The notes beneath the pieces were generated by a model. The model saw only the letters and a list, made by a program, of their open reading frames with translations. It had not been told where the DNA came from and searched no databases. Below are positions 1-7,690 of a stretch of DNA of 8,470 nucleotides, piece by piece. Source of the stretch: Nitrospinota bacterium (GTDB lineage: Bacteria > Nitrospinota_A > UBA7883 > JACRLM01). The stretch lies in contig JADGAO010000148.1 in assembly GCA_015231995.1 (NCBI GenBank), positions 1 through 8,470 of the forward strand, given 5' to 3'. How positions within the stretch are numbered: the stretch's first letter is position 1; each line of letters begins with the position of its first letter. A program made the translations under genes and the position numbers.

Positions 1-1290
1 AACTTCCTGCCCGAAAGATATGGAGGGAAGCGATGTGGCCGACCAGTCCTTCACGGGACGGAGCAGGCCGCTGGACTCTCCCGGAAGGTCAATGCCTGTC
101 TTGCGCCCGAAGCCGAACCCCGTAAGGTACGAATAGAGCTTTTTCTGGCCCAGCAGTTCCCCTATTTTTATAGCCCCGATGTTGCTCGACTTGGCGATGA
201 CCTCGGCCACCGAAAGCTTGCCGTACCTGTTCTTGTGCGCTTCTTTGAATTCACGTCCGCCGGTCTTGTACTGCCCGTTCTCGCAGTCGAGCGTGTCGCC
301 GGGGTTGATCAGTTTTTCCTCCAGGGCCGCCGCCGCCACAAACAGCTTGAATGTGGAGCCAGGCTCCACCGCGTCCTCCACCGCGCGGGGTTTGACCGCT
401 CCCGAAGAGCGTTTGACGCCCAGGTTGGGGTTGAACCGCGGATACTCCGCCATAGCCACGATCTCCCCTGTGTACGGATCCATCACCAGGGCGACCCCGC
501 TTTTCGCGTTGGTTTTGACGGTCTGCTTTTCGATGGCGTTTTCGGTTATGTACTGGATGCGCTCGTCTATCGAAAGCTCCAGGTCAACCGGGCCGGACTT
601 GGCTTTGACGCTCATATCGTCGGGCATGGAGACGGGCCGCCCCAGCGCGTCCTTGAGCACGGTGAACCGCGAGTTGACCGGCCTCATGATCTTGTTATAC
701 GCGTATTCGATCCCGTACAAGCCCTGGTTATCCATCCCGCAGTAACCGATGATCTTCGAGGCGATCTCGCGGTTCGGATAGTACCTTTTCGATTCCTTGG
801 CCAATCCCACGCCGCGCAATCCGAGAGTCTTGATCCGTTTTGCGGTCTCTTCGTCAACCTTCCGCCTCACCCAGATAAAGCTCCGGCCCCGTCCTTTTTT
901 GACGTCTGCGGCGATACGTTTAGAGAGCGCGTTTCGGGCGTTTATATCAACAGGCTCCAGCTCTTTTACGATGGCCCTGATGGCGACGGCCTGGTTGTCC
1001 ATGATCCTGGGGTTGATGTATATGGAGTCCACGTCTACGGACACGGCCATCTCGTTTAGCTTCCTGTCATAGATGGCCCCTCGCGGAAGACTCACGTCCA
1101 GACTGCCGAAATGCAGTTTCTCCGAATATTCCTCCACCCGCTCGTCGCCGAGGGCCATCAGTTGGACAAGCCGCCCCGCTATCGCCACGGACCAGACTCC
1201 CATAAAAAAGAAAATGACTCCGACCCTGATCCGAAACCAGCGTTTCTCCCTGGCGGCGTCCAGCGGCCGTTCACTTGCGTTTTGCGACAA
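1..1290 (-). CDS. ftsI: FtsI/PBP3-type septal peptidoglycan transpeptidase, 3' end cut by the window edge
   Basis: Class B penicillin-binding protein that cross-links septal peptidoglycan in the periplasm as part of the divisome. The 430 visible codons show a short cytoplasmic N-terminus, one membrane anchor at about residues 21-45 (VGVIFFFMGVWSVAIAG), a dimerization/pedestal domain (RGAIYDR at 70-76) and the start of the transpeptidase domain. The catalytic SxxK motif is STFK at 312-315 and the SxN motif is SSN at 368-370. The third motif (KTG before the last beta strand) must lie beyond position 1. I chose the TTG start at 1288-1290: it has an AGGTGG Shine-Dalgarno about 3 nt upstream, gives a sensible cytoplasmic tail, and overlaps the ftsL stop by about 20 bp, implying translational coupling. 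The first in-frame ATG (1201-1203) would start inside the membrane helix. Gene order rsmH-ftsL-ftsI favours FtsI over an elongation PBP2. Confidence 0.93.
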   Translation of the reverse strand, partial: MSQNASERPLDAAREKRWFRIRVGVIFFFMGVWSVAIAGRLVQLMALGDERVEEYSEKLHFGSLDVSLPRGAIYDRKLNEMAVSVDVDSIYINPRIMDNQAVAIRAIVKELEPVDINARNALSKRIAADVKKGRGRSFIWVRRKVDEETAKRIKTLGLRGVGLAKESKRYYPNREIASKIIGYCGMDNQGLYGIEYAYNKIMRPVNSRFTVLKDALGRPVSMPDDMSVKAKSGPVDLELSIDERIQYITENAIEKQTVKTNAKSGVALVMDPYTGEIVAMAEYPRFNPNLGVKRSSGAVKPRAVEDAVEPGSTFKLFVAAAALEEKLINPGDTLDCENGQYKTGGREFKEAHKNRYGKLSVAEVIAKSSNIGAIKIGELLGQKKLYSYLTGFGFGRKTGIDLPGESSGLLRPVKDWSATSLPSISFGQEV

Positions 1291-1579
1291 TGGCCACCTG
1301 CCCTTGAGAGGGAAACACGAAACCGAGGTCCCGCACAGCCCTCTCTTCGATATAATCGTAGGAACTGCGCGATGACAGCTCCAGTTTCAGCTTCTTGTTA
1401 AGCTCCTTGGCTTGCGACATCGTCTTGAGTTTGCCGGAATATTCGTACATCATCGTCGTGGCGCGGATGGACGGGTACGCGTAAATGAGCGTGGCGGTAA
1501 AACAGAGCGTCGCCGACAATACGTAAACGGCGATATTCTTGAGCCGGGCGTTATCTTTCTCTTTCTCCCTGTGATTCAT
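1271..1579 (-). CDS. ftsL: FtsL-like cell division protein
   Basis: Small bitopic membrane protein of 102 aa. A basic/polar cytoplasmic tail (residues 1-13) is followed by one hydrophobic segment at about 14-36 (NIAVYVLSATLCFTATLIYA). A predicted periplasmic coiled-coil stretch comes next (about 44-72, rich in Lys, Leu and Glu). The end, LGFVFPSQGQVAIV at 85-98, resembles the C-terminal signature of FtsL/FtsB-type proteins. In known systems FtsL joins FtsB and FtsQ and helps activate FtsW-FtsI. Sequence conservation in this family is poor, so the call rests on size, topology and position between rsmH and ftsI. The ATG at 1577-1579 follows the rsmH stop by 12 bp, with GA/G-rich sequence (GAGGGGA) upstream as ribosome binding site. 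The 3' end overlaps the ftsI start. Confidence 0.8.
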   Translation of the reverse strand: MNHREKEKDNARLKNIAVYVLSATLCFTATLIYAYPSIRATTMMYEYSGKLKTMSQAKELNKKLKLELSSRSSYDYIEERAVRDLGFVFPSQGQVAIVAKRK

Positions 1580-1591
1580 CCCCGTTTCCCC

Positions 1592-2530
1592 TCAGGCCGC
1601 CCTTCCGGTTTTTTCCACGGCGCGCATTTTGGCCGATCGCGCCCTCGGGTTTTGAGCCACCTCTTCATCGCCGGGTTGAACCGGTTTTTTCGTCAGGATT
1701 TTCACCCTTGCAACCCTTCCGCACACGCACACGGGAAGGGTGGGAGGGCATATGCAACGGCCCGCCATGTCGGCGAACGCGTTTTTCACTATCCGGTCTT
1801 CAAGGCTATGGAACGAGATTACCGCCAGCCTGCCGCCGGGGTTGAGCCTGTCCACTGCCGTCTCCACCGCCTCTTTTAGCCGGTCAAGCTCGCCGTTGAC
1901 TGCTATGCGTATGGCCTGAAAAACGCGGGTGGCCGGATGGATGCCCGGTTTGCCGTGACGCGGCGCGGCCGATTCGATTACCCCGGCCAGTTGCACAGTG
2001 GTGGTGATTGGGGAGATGGAACGCGCGTGGACGATGGCTTTTGCGATTTTTTTTGCGGCGGACTCCTCGCCGTATTCCCAGAATATGGATGTGAGTTCCT
2101 GCTGGCTGTATCCGTTCACCAGATCGCGGGCGCTCGTATGGAAAGATTGATCCATACGCATGTCCAGCGGCCCGTCTTTCTGGAAAGAAAACCCCCGCGC
2201 CCCGTCCTCAAGCTGGAACGAGGAGACACCGAGGTCCATCAAAACGGCGTCAACTTTCCCCACGCCCATCGTGTCCAAAACCTCACCCATGTCTGCGAAA
2301 TGAGACTTCACCGTCTTGACCCGATCCCCAAACCGGGTAAGCCGCCGGGCCGCCCTTTGGACGGCCTCCTCATCCCTGTCAAGCCCAACTAACAGCCCGA
2401 TATCCGGAAAACGCTCCAGCAAGGCCTCGGAATGGCCGCCACCGCCCAAAGTAGCGTCCACAACCGTCCTTACATCCGGCCCCGCAAGCAGTCGCAAGAC
2501 CTCTTCGAGCAATACCGGGACATGCTCCAT
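1592..2530 (-). CDS. rsmH: 16S rRNA (cytosine1402-N4)-methyltransferase RsmH (MraW)
   Basis: SAM-dependent enzyme that methylates N4 of C1402 in the ribosomal P site. The 312-aa product has the family hallmarks: the HVPVLLEEVL start, the SAM-binding loop VDATLGGGGHS at 24-34, GLDRD at 49-53, and a long conserved block from MDLGVSSFQLEDGARGFS (98 onward) to DMRMD (123-127). RVFQAIRIAVN lies at 202-212 and FHSLEDRIVK at 240-249. The paired cysteines near 259-270 (CIC...CVC) and the C-terminal NPRARSAKMRA are also typical. The ATG at 2528-2530 is chosen because the family normally begins M-x-H-x-PVL and a G-rich site (GGGGG) lies upstream. A TTG at 2587 or an ATG at 2581 would add 19 or 17 unconserved residues. 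It is second in the mra cluster, 92 bp after mraZ. Confidence 0.97.
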   Translation of the reverse strand: MEHVPVLLEEVLRLLAGPDVRTVVDATLGGGGHSEALLERFPDIGLLVGLDRDEEAVQRAARRLTRFGDRVKTVKSHFADMGEVLDTMGVGKVDAVLMDLGVSSFQLEDGARGFSFQKDGPLDMRMDQSFHTSARDLVNGYSQQELTSIFWEYGEESAAKKIAKAIVHARSISPITTTVQLAGVIESAAPRHGKPGIHPATRVFQAIRIAVNGELDRLKEAVETAVDRLNPGGRLAVISFHSLEDRIVKNAFADMAGRCICPPTLPVCVCGRVARVKILTKKPVQPGDEEVAQNPRARSAKMRAVEKTGRAA

Positions 2531-2558
2531 CGCTTTGCCCCCAAACGCGCCGTCATCC

Positions 2559-2570
2559 CCGGCGCGCCGG
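2559..2570. repeat. 12-bp perfect GC palindrome in the mraZ-rsmH gap
   Basis: CCGGCGCGCCGG is a perfect self-complementary 12-mer located 28-40 nt upstream of the chosen rsmH start, inside the transcribed leader. As DNA it could be a protein site; as RNA the fully self-complementary core could only fold with a tiny loop or pair between molecules. No function is known to me. Confidence 0.5.
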
Positions 2571-2601
2571 TTAAAGCACATACTCAACGAATCGTGAACG
2601 G

Positions 2602-2622
2602 CGCCGGATCATCCTTCCGGCG
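2602..2622 (-). other. Perfect hairpin directly after the mraZ stop codon
   Basis: The minus strand reads CGCCGGA, a 7-nt loop AGGATGA, then TCCGGCG: a perfect 7-bp stem starting right after the mraZ TGA. No T-run follows, so it is not a standard intrinsic terminator. It could protect the mraZ 3' end, set differential expression of mraZ and rsmH, or be incidental. The role is inference. Confidence 0.55.
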
Positions 2623-3051
2623 TCAGAACCCGTATTCGCGTATCCTTTCCGAAAGCTCCGATGGCGGAGTGGAGGCGACGGCCTCCCTGTATCGCTCCGC
2701 CGACCATATCTCTATCTTCTTCACCCGCCCGACTATCACGACGTCGCGCTTTATCTGCGCGTATTCCTTCAGCCGCGTCGGGATCAGGATGCGCCCGTTC
2801 TTTAGCGGGCACTCTTCCGCGTTCGCCGAAATGGCGCGGAGCAGGTCGCCTTTCTCCGGCGTGTACGGCTCCGACTCAATCTTTTCGTATTTCTCCAGCC
2901 ATTGCCTGGCCGCGTATCCGGCAAGGCACCTGTCCGACACGGTGACGATCAGCGGAGGCTCGTAAACGCTATGCAAAACGTCCCGAACCTTTGCCGGCAG
3001 ATGGATCCTGTTTTTCGGATCCATGCTCAAGTCAAACGTGCCGATGAACAT
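2623..3051 (-). CDS. mraZ: MraZ, transcriptional regulator of the mra/dcw cluster
   Basis: DNA-binding protein of 142 aa with two AbrB-like swapped-hairpin repeats. The first carries MDPKNRIHLPAKVRDVL at 10-26 and the second CPLKNGRILIPTRLKEYA at 81-98, both matching the family's D-x-K-x-R-[IV] basic loop used for DNA contact. Length and the MFIGTFDLSMD start fit MraZ well. In studied bacteria it forms a ring-shaped oligomer, binds tandem short boxes in front of its own gene, and represses the operon. The ATG at 3049-3051 has a strong AAGGAG ribosome binding site 5 nt upstream. It is the first gene of the cluster with rsmH, ftsL and ftsI, and three 10-bp-phased boxes lie between its promoter and its start, consistent with autoregulation. 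Confidence 0.97.
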   Translation of the reverse strand: MFIGTFDLSMDPKNRIHLPAKVRDVLHSVYEPPLIVTVSDRCLAGYAARQWLEKYEKIESEPYTPEKGDLLRAISANAEECPLKNGRILIPTRLKEYAQIKRDVVIVGRVKKIEIWSAERYREAVASTPPSELSERIREYGF

Positions 3052-3056
3052 CCGCG

Positions 3057-3062
3057 CTCCTT
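3057..3062 (-). promoter_or_regulatory. mraZ ribosome binding site
   Basis: AAGGAG on the minus strand, 5 nt before the mraZ ATG, fixes the start codon. Its outer base touches the nearest TGACACT box, so operator and translation start are packed together. Confidence 0.85.
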
Positions 3063-3088
3063 GACACTAACTGACACTTCGTGACACT
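3062..3088 (-). promoter_or_regulatory. Predicted MraZ operator: three phased AGTGTCA boxes
   Basis: TGACACT (AGTGTCA on the transcribed strand) occurs exactly at 3062-3068, 3072-3078 and 3082-3088, a strict 10-bp period with 3-bp variable spacers. The boxes lie between the predicted -10 element and the mraZ ribosome binding site. MraZ operators known from E. coli (TGGGN repeats with 5-nt spacers) and Mollicutes (AAAGTG-type boxes) have the same 10-bp phasing, and the GTG core resembles them. Binding by MraZ here is inferred from position and spacing. Confidence 0.8.
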
Positions 3089-3095
3089 GGGCACA

Positions 3096-3124
3096 ATAGT
3101 ATCGCTTTAGTCATAGCGCGTCAA
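3096..3124 (-). promoter_or_regulatory. Sigma70-type promoter of the mraZ operon
   Basis: On the minus strand TTGACG (3119-3124; 5 of 6 to consensus) and TACTAT (3096-3101; 4 of 6) are separated by exactly 17 bp. The predicted start of transcription near 3088-3090 places all three TGACACT boxes at the very beginning of the transcript. AT-rich DNA just upstream could act as an UP element. Confidence 0.65.
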
Positions 3125-3285
3125 GAACTATTCTATATGGACTTCTATGTGTAGTTATTTGATTTTGCTTTGTATTTATCTGATTTCAATAGATTTAAAT
3201 ATGAAAATTTATCAAATTCACGCCTAATAAGTGTAAATTTCAGAAAATGATGCGCTAATTATATGCTACTGTCAATCCAATTATC

Positions 3286-3308
3286 AAAAAACGTCAAAAT
3301 TCCGACGC
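3286..3308 (-). terminator. Candidate intrinsic terminator after the tRNA
   Basis: The minus strand reads GCGTC, GGAATTTT, GACG and then six T. The stem is short (4 Watson-Crick pairs CGTC/GACG, perhaps extended by G-U pairs on each side) but is followed directly by a T-run. It could end transcripts from rpoD or the tRNA before the mra promoter. The short stem keeps this tentative. Confidence 0.4.
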
Positions 3309-3408
3309 TATTTGTAATTGAGAATGGGAGGGAGAATTTGGTGGGTAGGATAGGTTTCAAATCCATCAAGCCAGTCACAGGAAGAGAAGCGCCAGCGAAG
3401 ATTATATT

Positions 3409-3440
3409 GATCCTTCGGTCGGGGACTCCATCAGGATGAC
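3409..3440. repeat. REP-like palindromic repeat fragment
   Basis: The minus strand begins GTCATCCTGA and ends GAAGGATC, with ATCCT/AGGAT arms at 3410-3414 and 3433-3437. Elements that start GTCATCCTGA and end GAAGGATC are, from memory, common intergenic repeats in several Gram-negative and environmental phyla. Only one copy is seen in this window, so its repetitive nature is inference. Confidence 0.4.
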
Positions 3441-3453
3441 GGGGGGGGGTAAA

Positions 3454-3530
3454 TGGTGGGCCCACCAGGACTTGAACCTGGAACCGCCCGGTTATGAGCC
3501 GGAAGCTCTAACCAGTTGAGCTATGGGCCC
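3454..3530 (-). tRNA. tRNA with CAU anticodon, probably tRNA-Ile2 (lysidine type)
   Basis: A 77-nt cloverleaf with encoded CCA: acceptor GGGCCCA/TGGGCCC, D stem GCTC/GAGC, anticodon stem TCCGG/CCGGG (one G-U pair) with loop CTCATAA (anticodon CAT), and T stem CCAGG/CCTGG with loop TTCAAGT. The G1-C72 pair excludes initiator tRNA-fMet. The pairs C4-G69, C5-G68 and C6-G67 match reported TilS recognition elements in E. coli tRNA-Ile2, and the context GGCTCATAACC resembles known Ile2 species. It therefore probably reads AUA after lysidine modification. Elongator tRNA-Met is the alternative. Confidence 0.95.
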
Positions 3531-3541
3531 CCACACCGATC

Positions 3542-3547
3542 ATTATA
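3542..3547 (-). promoter_or_regulatory. -10 box of a probable tRNA promoter
   Basis: A perfect TATAAT on the minus strand lies 11 bp before the tRNA 5' end and 24 bp after the rpoD stop. The implied start of transcription is about 5 nt before the mature tRNA. No good -35 hexamer is visible at 16-18 bp spacing (the region reads near CGCAGT), so strength is uncertain; read-through from rpoD is also possible, as no terminator lies between them. Confidence 0.45.
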
Positions 3548-3571
3548 AACTGGAGTAAGCCGGAACTGCGA

Positions 3572-5311
<1,740 letters not shown>

Positions 5312-5352
5312 GCGTTTCTCTCCTAGTTAACTGATGAAAAATGCAAACTCTC

Positions 5353-5381
5353 ATTTTAACTATTTTTTTTCCAGATTGGAA
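5353..5381 (-). promoter_or_regulatory. Possible internal promoter for rpoD
   Basis: TTCCAA (5376-5381, 3 of 6 to the -35 consensus), a 17-bp spacer and TAAAAT (5353-5358, 5 of 6 to the -10 consensus) span the end of dnaG and precede rpoD. Internal rpoD promoters are known in other bacteria. The -35 match is weak and the DNA is A/T-rich, so chance is a real possibility. Confidence 0.25.
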
Positions 5382-7132
5382 TATTTTTCATAGGCTTTTT
5401 TCGCTTCTTCCATATTTCCCCTCTTTTCACCGTCTTTAAACTCTTCCACAAACTCGTTCAGGGCCTTTTTAAGCTCCCCTCGGCCCGCCCGGATGCGCGA
5501 AAGGCAGTCCGCCGCCGCTTTTTCGGCTTCTTCTTTATCTTTGGGGGTCATTTCGCCCGAAATCGAGGCCATTTCCCGCCTTACGGAGTCGTCTTTGGCG
5601 GAATTCACCATGTCGGCGGCGTGTACGGCCCCATTGTTGAAAGCCTCCAGGATCGTTTCATACACGGATTTGAGAAGTGGGTCGGAAAAATCGTCCGGCG
5701 AAATATTTTCGGAAAGCTTGCCGATTAGCGACGTATGAGCCATCAAAATGTCCAATAACGCACGTTCCGCCCTTCTGATAGGGGCCTGTTTGCGTTGAGT
5801 CAGCGGTTTGACCGCAGTCCTTGCCGGGGGAGAGGACGATGGAGCGGAACCTTTGTTTATCTCCCTTGTCAAAGCCTGATAGTCCACGCCCGCCCGTTCG
5901 GAGAGCATACGGGCGTAGTGGCTCTTCTCCACTTCGCTGTCCAGCGAGCGGATGAACGGGATTATCTCGCGTATTGCGGCCATTTTGGACTCGATATCCG
6001 CGAGGTTCGCCGCCGACAGGGTCATGTCTATCAGGAATTCGTGGAACGTGGGCGCCCGCCCGGCAAGCGCCATAAACTCTTTTACGCCGTTGGCCGACAG
6101 GAACTCGTCCGGGTCCTTGAACCCGCGCAGAACCATGGCTCGTGTTTTAAGCCCCCGTTCCATAAGTATCGGCCCCGCCCGTCTTGCGGCCTGCACCCCG
6201 GCTGTGTCCGAGTCGAAAAGGGCCACGACACGTTCGCACACTCTTCGAACCATATCCGCCTGCCCGGTCGTCAGGCTTGTCCCGGCGCAGGCGACGCAGT
6301 TTTCCACCCCGGCTTTGTGGAGGGCGATTACGTCCATATACCCTTCCACGACGAAAATGAAATTCTCTTTTCGCGCCATCTCTTTTGCCAGATGGTATCC
6401 GTAGAGGGCCCTGCTTTTTATATAAATCGGCGTCTCCGGGCTGTTGAGGTATTTCGGCTCATCCGGCTCCGCCTCGCCTATAACCCTCGCGCCGAACCCG
6501 ACTGGCCTGCCGGTGGAGTCGCATATAGGGAACATGATCCTGTTCCTGAACCTGTCTATCCAGTTTCCACGGGAGGATTGTTTGCACAACCCGGCTTTCT
6601 CCAAAACAGCAGGGTCGAAACCTTTACCGCTCAGATGGTTGAACAGCGAGTCCCATTCCGCAGGGGAATAGCCTAGCCTGAACTTTTCGACGATGGCGGA
6701 GTTCAGGCTCCTTTTTTCCAGATACCCTCCGGCAGGGGAGGATGGAGCCTGTTTTAAAAGCCGTTCGTGGTAAAAGTCCTGGGCTGTCTGGACGGCGGAG
6801 TATATCTCGTCGCTATCGCCGGATTTTTTATCCCGGTCTTCAGGCACGTCTATCCCATACCTGCCCGCAAGCGACTTTACCGCCTCCGGGAACGACAACC
6901 CCTCCCGTTTCATCACGAAGGTGATAACGTTGCCCCCTTCGCCGCACCCGAAACAGTGGAATATCTGCCTCTGCGGATTGACGTTGAACGACGGCGATTT
7001 TTCCTGATGGAACGGACACAAAGCGCGATAGTTGGCGCCCGCCTTCTTCAGCGGCAGATAAGACGAAACCACCTCCACTATGTCCGCGCGCGCCCGGACT
7101 TCGTCTATGACGTGATTGGGTATCTGACCCAT
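5360..7132 (-). CDS. dnaG: DNA primase DnaG
   Basis: Primase that makes RNA primers at the replication fork, 590 aa. The N-terminal CHC2 zinc-binding domain has Cys39, His42, Cys60 and Cys63 (LCPFH, FHCFGCG). The catalytic core follows, with the conserved KYLNSPETPIYIKS block near 227-240. The TOPRIM metal site comprises Glu263 in VVEGYMD and the Asp307/Asp309 pair in ALFDSDTAG. A proline/serine-rich linker (about 428-448) leads to a helical C-terminal domain (about 450-590) in the place of the DnaB-helicase interaction domain, ending in a charged, lysine-rich tail. The ATG at 7130-7132 is 10 bp after the yqeY stop with only a weak ribosome binding site (GGACGG), suggesting translational coupling. 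rpoD follows 48 bp downstream. Confidence 0.99.
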   Translation of the reverse strand: MGQIPNHVIDEVRARADIVEVVSSYLPLKKAGANYRALCPFHQEKSPSFNVNPQRQIFHCFGCGEGGNVITFVMKREGLSFPEAVKSLAGRYGIDVPEDRDKKSGDSDEIYSAVQTAQDFYHERLLKQAPSSPAGGYLEKRSLNSAIVEKFRLGYSPAEWDSLFNHLSGKGFDPAVLEKAGLCKQSSRGNWIDRFRNRIMFPICDSTGRPVGFGARVIGEAEPDEPKYLNSPETPIYIKSRALYGYHLAKEMARKENFIFVVEGYMDVIALHKAGVENCVACAGTSLTTGQADMVRRVCERVVALFDSDTAGVQAARRAGPILMERGLKTRAMVLRGFKDPDEFLSANGVKEFMALAGRAPTFHEFLIDMTLSAANLADIESKMAAIREIIPFIRSLDSEVEKSHYARMLSERAGVDYQALTREINKGSAPSSSPPARTAVKPLTQRKQAPIRRAERALLDILMAHTSLIGKLSENISPDDFSDPLLKSVYETILEAFNNGAVHAADMVNSAKDDSVRREMASISGEMTPKDKEEAEKAAADCLSRIRAGRGELKKALNEFVEEFKDGEKRGNMEEAKKAYEKYSNLEKK

Positions 7133-7142
7133 ATGCCGTCCG

Positions 7143-7589
7143 TCAGGCGCCGAGCAGTTCCTTGACGACCTTGTTTACAAGCCCTCCGTCGGCTTTGCCC
7201 TTGGTCTTGGGCATGATTACCTTCATCACTTTGCCCATGTCTTTGCCGGAGGTCGCGGACGTTTCGGCGATGGCGGCCTTCACGATGTCTCGTATCTCGT
7301 CTTCCGTAAGCTGTTGTGGCAGGTAGGCCATGAGTATGGCCACTTCCGCCTCTTCTTTTTCCACAAGGTCCTGCCTGCCGCCGGCCTTGAACTGCTCGAT
7401 GGAGTCGCGCCTTTGTTTGACCGCCGTGGATATGGCCGCCACCACTTCCTCGTCGGAAAGCTCGCGGCGCTGGTCGATTTCCCTGTTTTTCAGTACGCTG
7501 TTCAACATGCGGATAGTGGAAAGCCGCGCCGAGTCTTTCGCCTTCATGGCGGTTTTCATATCTTCCGTAAGTTTTTCCTTGATGCTCAT
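7143..7589 (-). CDS. YqeY/GatB-like domain protein
   Basis: Protein of 148 aa in the YqeY (GatB/Yqey domain) family: MSIKEKLTEDMKTAMKAKD at the start, TIRMLNSVLKNREID at 25-39, a central YLPQQLTEDEI at 89-99, and the C-terminal GKDMGKVMKVIMPKTKGKADG at 115-135. The C-terminal part matches the tail domain of GatB that contacts tRNA in amidotransferases, but no GatB catalytic domain is present, so a link to tRNA metabolism is only suggested. The ATG at 7587-7589 is chosen over a TTG at 7628 because AGGAAGG lies 7 nt upstream and the family begins here. It is first in the visible yqeY-dnaG-rpoD unit. In many bacteria rpsU precedes it, which is not the case in this window. Confidence 0.95.
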   Translation of the reverse strand: MSIKEKLTEDMKTAMKAKDSARLSTIRMLNSVLKNREIDQRRELSDEEVVAAISTAVKQRRDSIEQFKAGGRQDLVEKEEAEVAILMAYLPQQLTEDEIRDIVKAAIAETSATSGKDMGKVMKVIMPKTKGKADGGLVNKVVKELLGA

Positions 7590-7612
7590 CTGAAAACCTT
7601 CCTGTTTAGAAT

Positions 7613-7640
7613 CCGATAAACGAGGCATTTGCCTAATCGG
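7613..7640 (-). promoter_or_regulatory. Nested inverted repeat in the yqeY leader
   Basis: Outer arms CCGAT/ATCGG (7613-7617 and 7636-7640) enclose inner arms AGGCA/TGCCT (7623-7627 and 7630-7634) with a 2-nt centre. The array sits between the candidate -10 box and the ribosome binding site, near the predicted start of transcription. It may be an operator or a leader hairpin; no regulator is identified. Confidence 0.4.
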
Positions 7641-7643
7641 GTT

Positions 7644-7649
7644 ATTTTA
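7644..7649 (-). promoter_or_regulatory. Candidate extended -10 promoter of the yqeY-dnaG-rpoD operon
   Basis: TAAAAT (5 of 6 to TATAAT) is preceded by TGC, giving the extended -10 pattern TGnTAnAAT-like. No good -35 hexamer is seen. The predicted start near 7636-7638 leaves a leader of about 48 nt before yqeY. The IS boundary lies about 41 bp upstream, just outside the core promoter. Confidence 0.45.
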
Positions 7650-7690
7650 GCAGTTAAGGAAGAGAGGCGCTTGGAAGATTAGGGGCGAAG

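Larger units (their letters stand above)
3125..3453. other. AT-rich intergenic region between the tRNA and the mra promoter
   Basis: No convincing gene lies here. The part from about 3125 to 3310 is markedly more AT-rich than the coding DNA. It contains the upstream flank of the mra promoter and a weak candidate terminator (3286-3308). From about 3310 to 3453 the composition shifts to purine-rich (+ strand) and then GC-rich, with a repeat-like palindromic piece (3409-3440) and a run of nine G at 3441-3449. A 68-codon minus-strand reading frame (3259-3465) overlaps the tRNA and looks spurious. Confidence 0.6.

Noticed and set aside
92..100. A KTG tripeptide in the FtsI fragment (residues 397-399, GFGRKTGIDLPGE)
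   Set aside because: It belongs to the conserved FG.G.KTGIDLPGE block that lies between the SxN motif and the true KTG active-site motif; the latter falls beyond the window edge.
235..1059. Long plus-strand reading frame antisense to ftsI
   Set aside because: It is a shadow of ftsI on a GC-rich strand, with no recognisable domain or ribosome binding site.
2531..2587. Longer RsmH with a 19-residue N-terminal extension from a TTG
   Set aside because: The extension is not like the family start, and the ATG at 2530 gives the usual M-x-H-x-PVL beginning.
3170..3300. Possible replication origin in the AT-rich spacer (TTATCAAAA and TTATCAAAT resemble DnaA boxes)
   Set aside because: The matches are at best 7 of 9, few and unclustered; AT-rich DNA gives such matches by chance.
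3259..3465. 68-codon minus-strand frame in the intergenic region
   Set aside because: It overlaps the tRNA 3' end, crosses the repeat-like piece and AT-rich DNA, and has no ribosome binding site or family match.
5795..6676. Long plus-strand reading frame antisense to dnaG
   Set aside because: It lies wholly inside dnaG, has low-complexity Arg/His/Pro-rich composition and no family resemblance.
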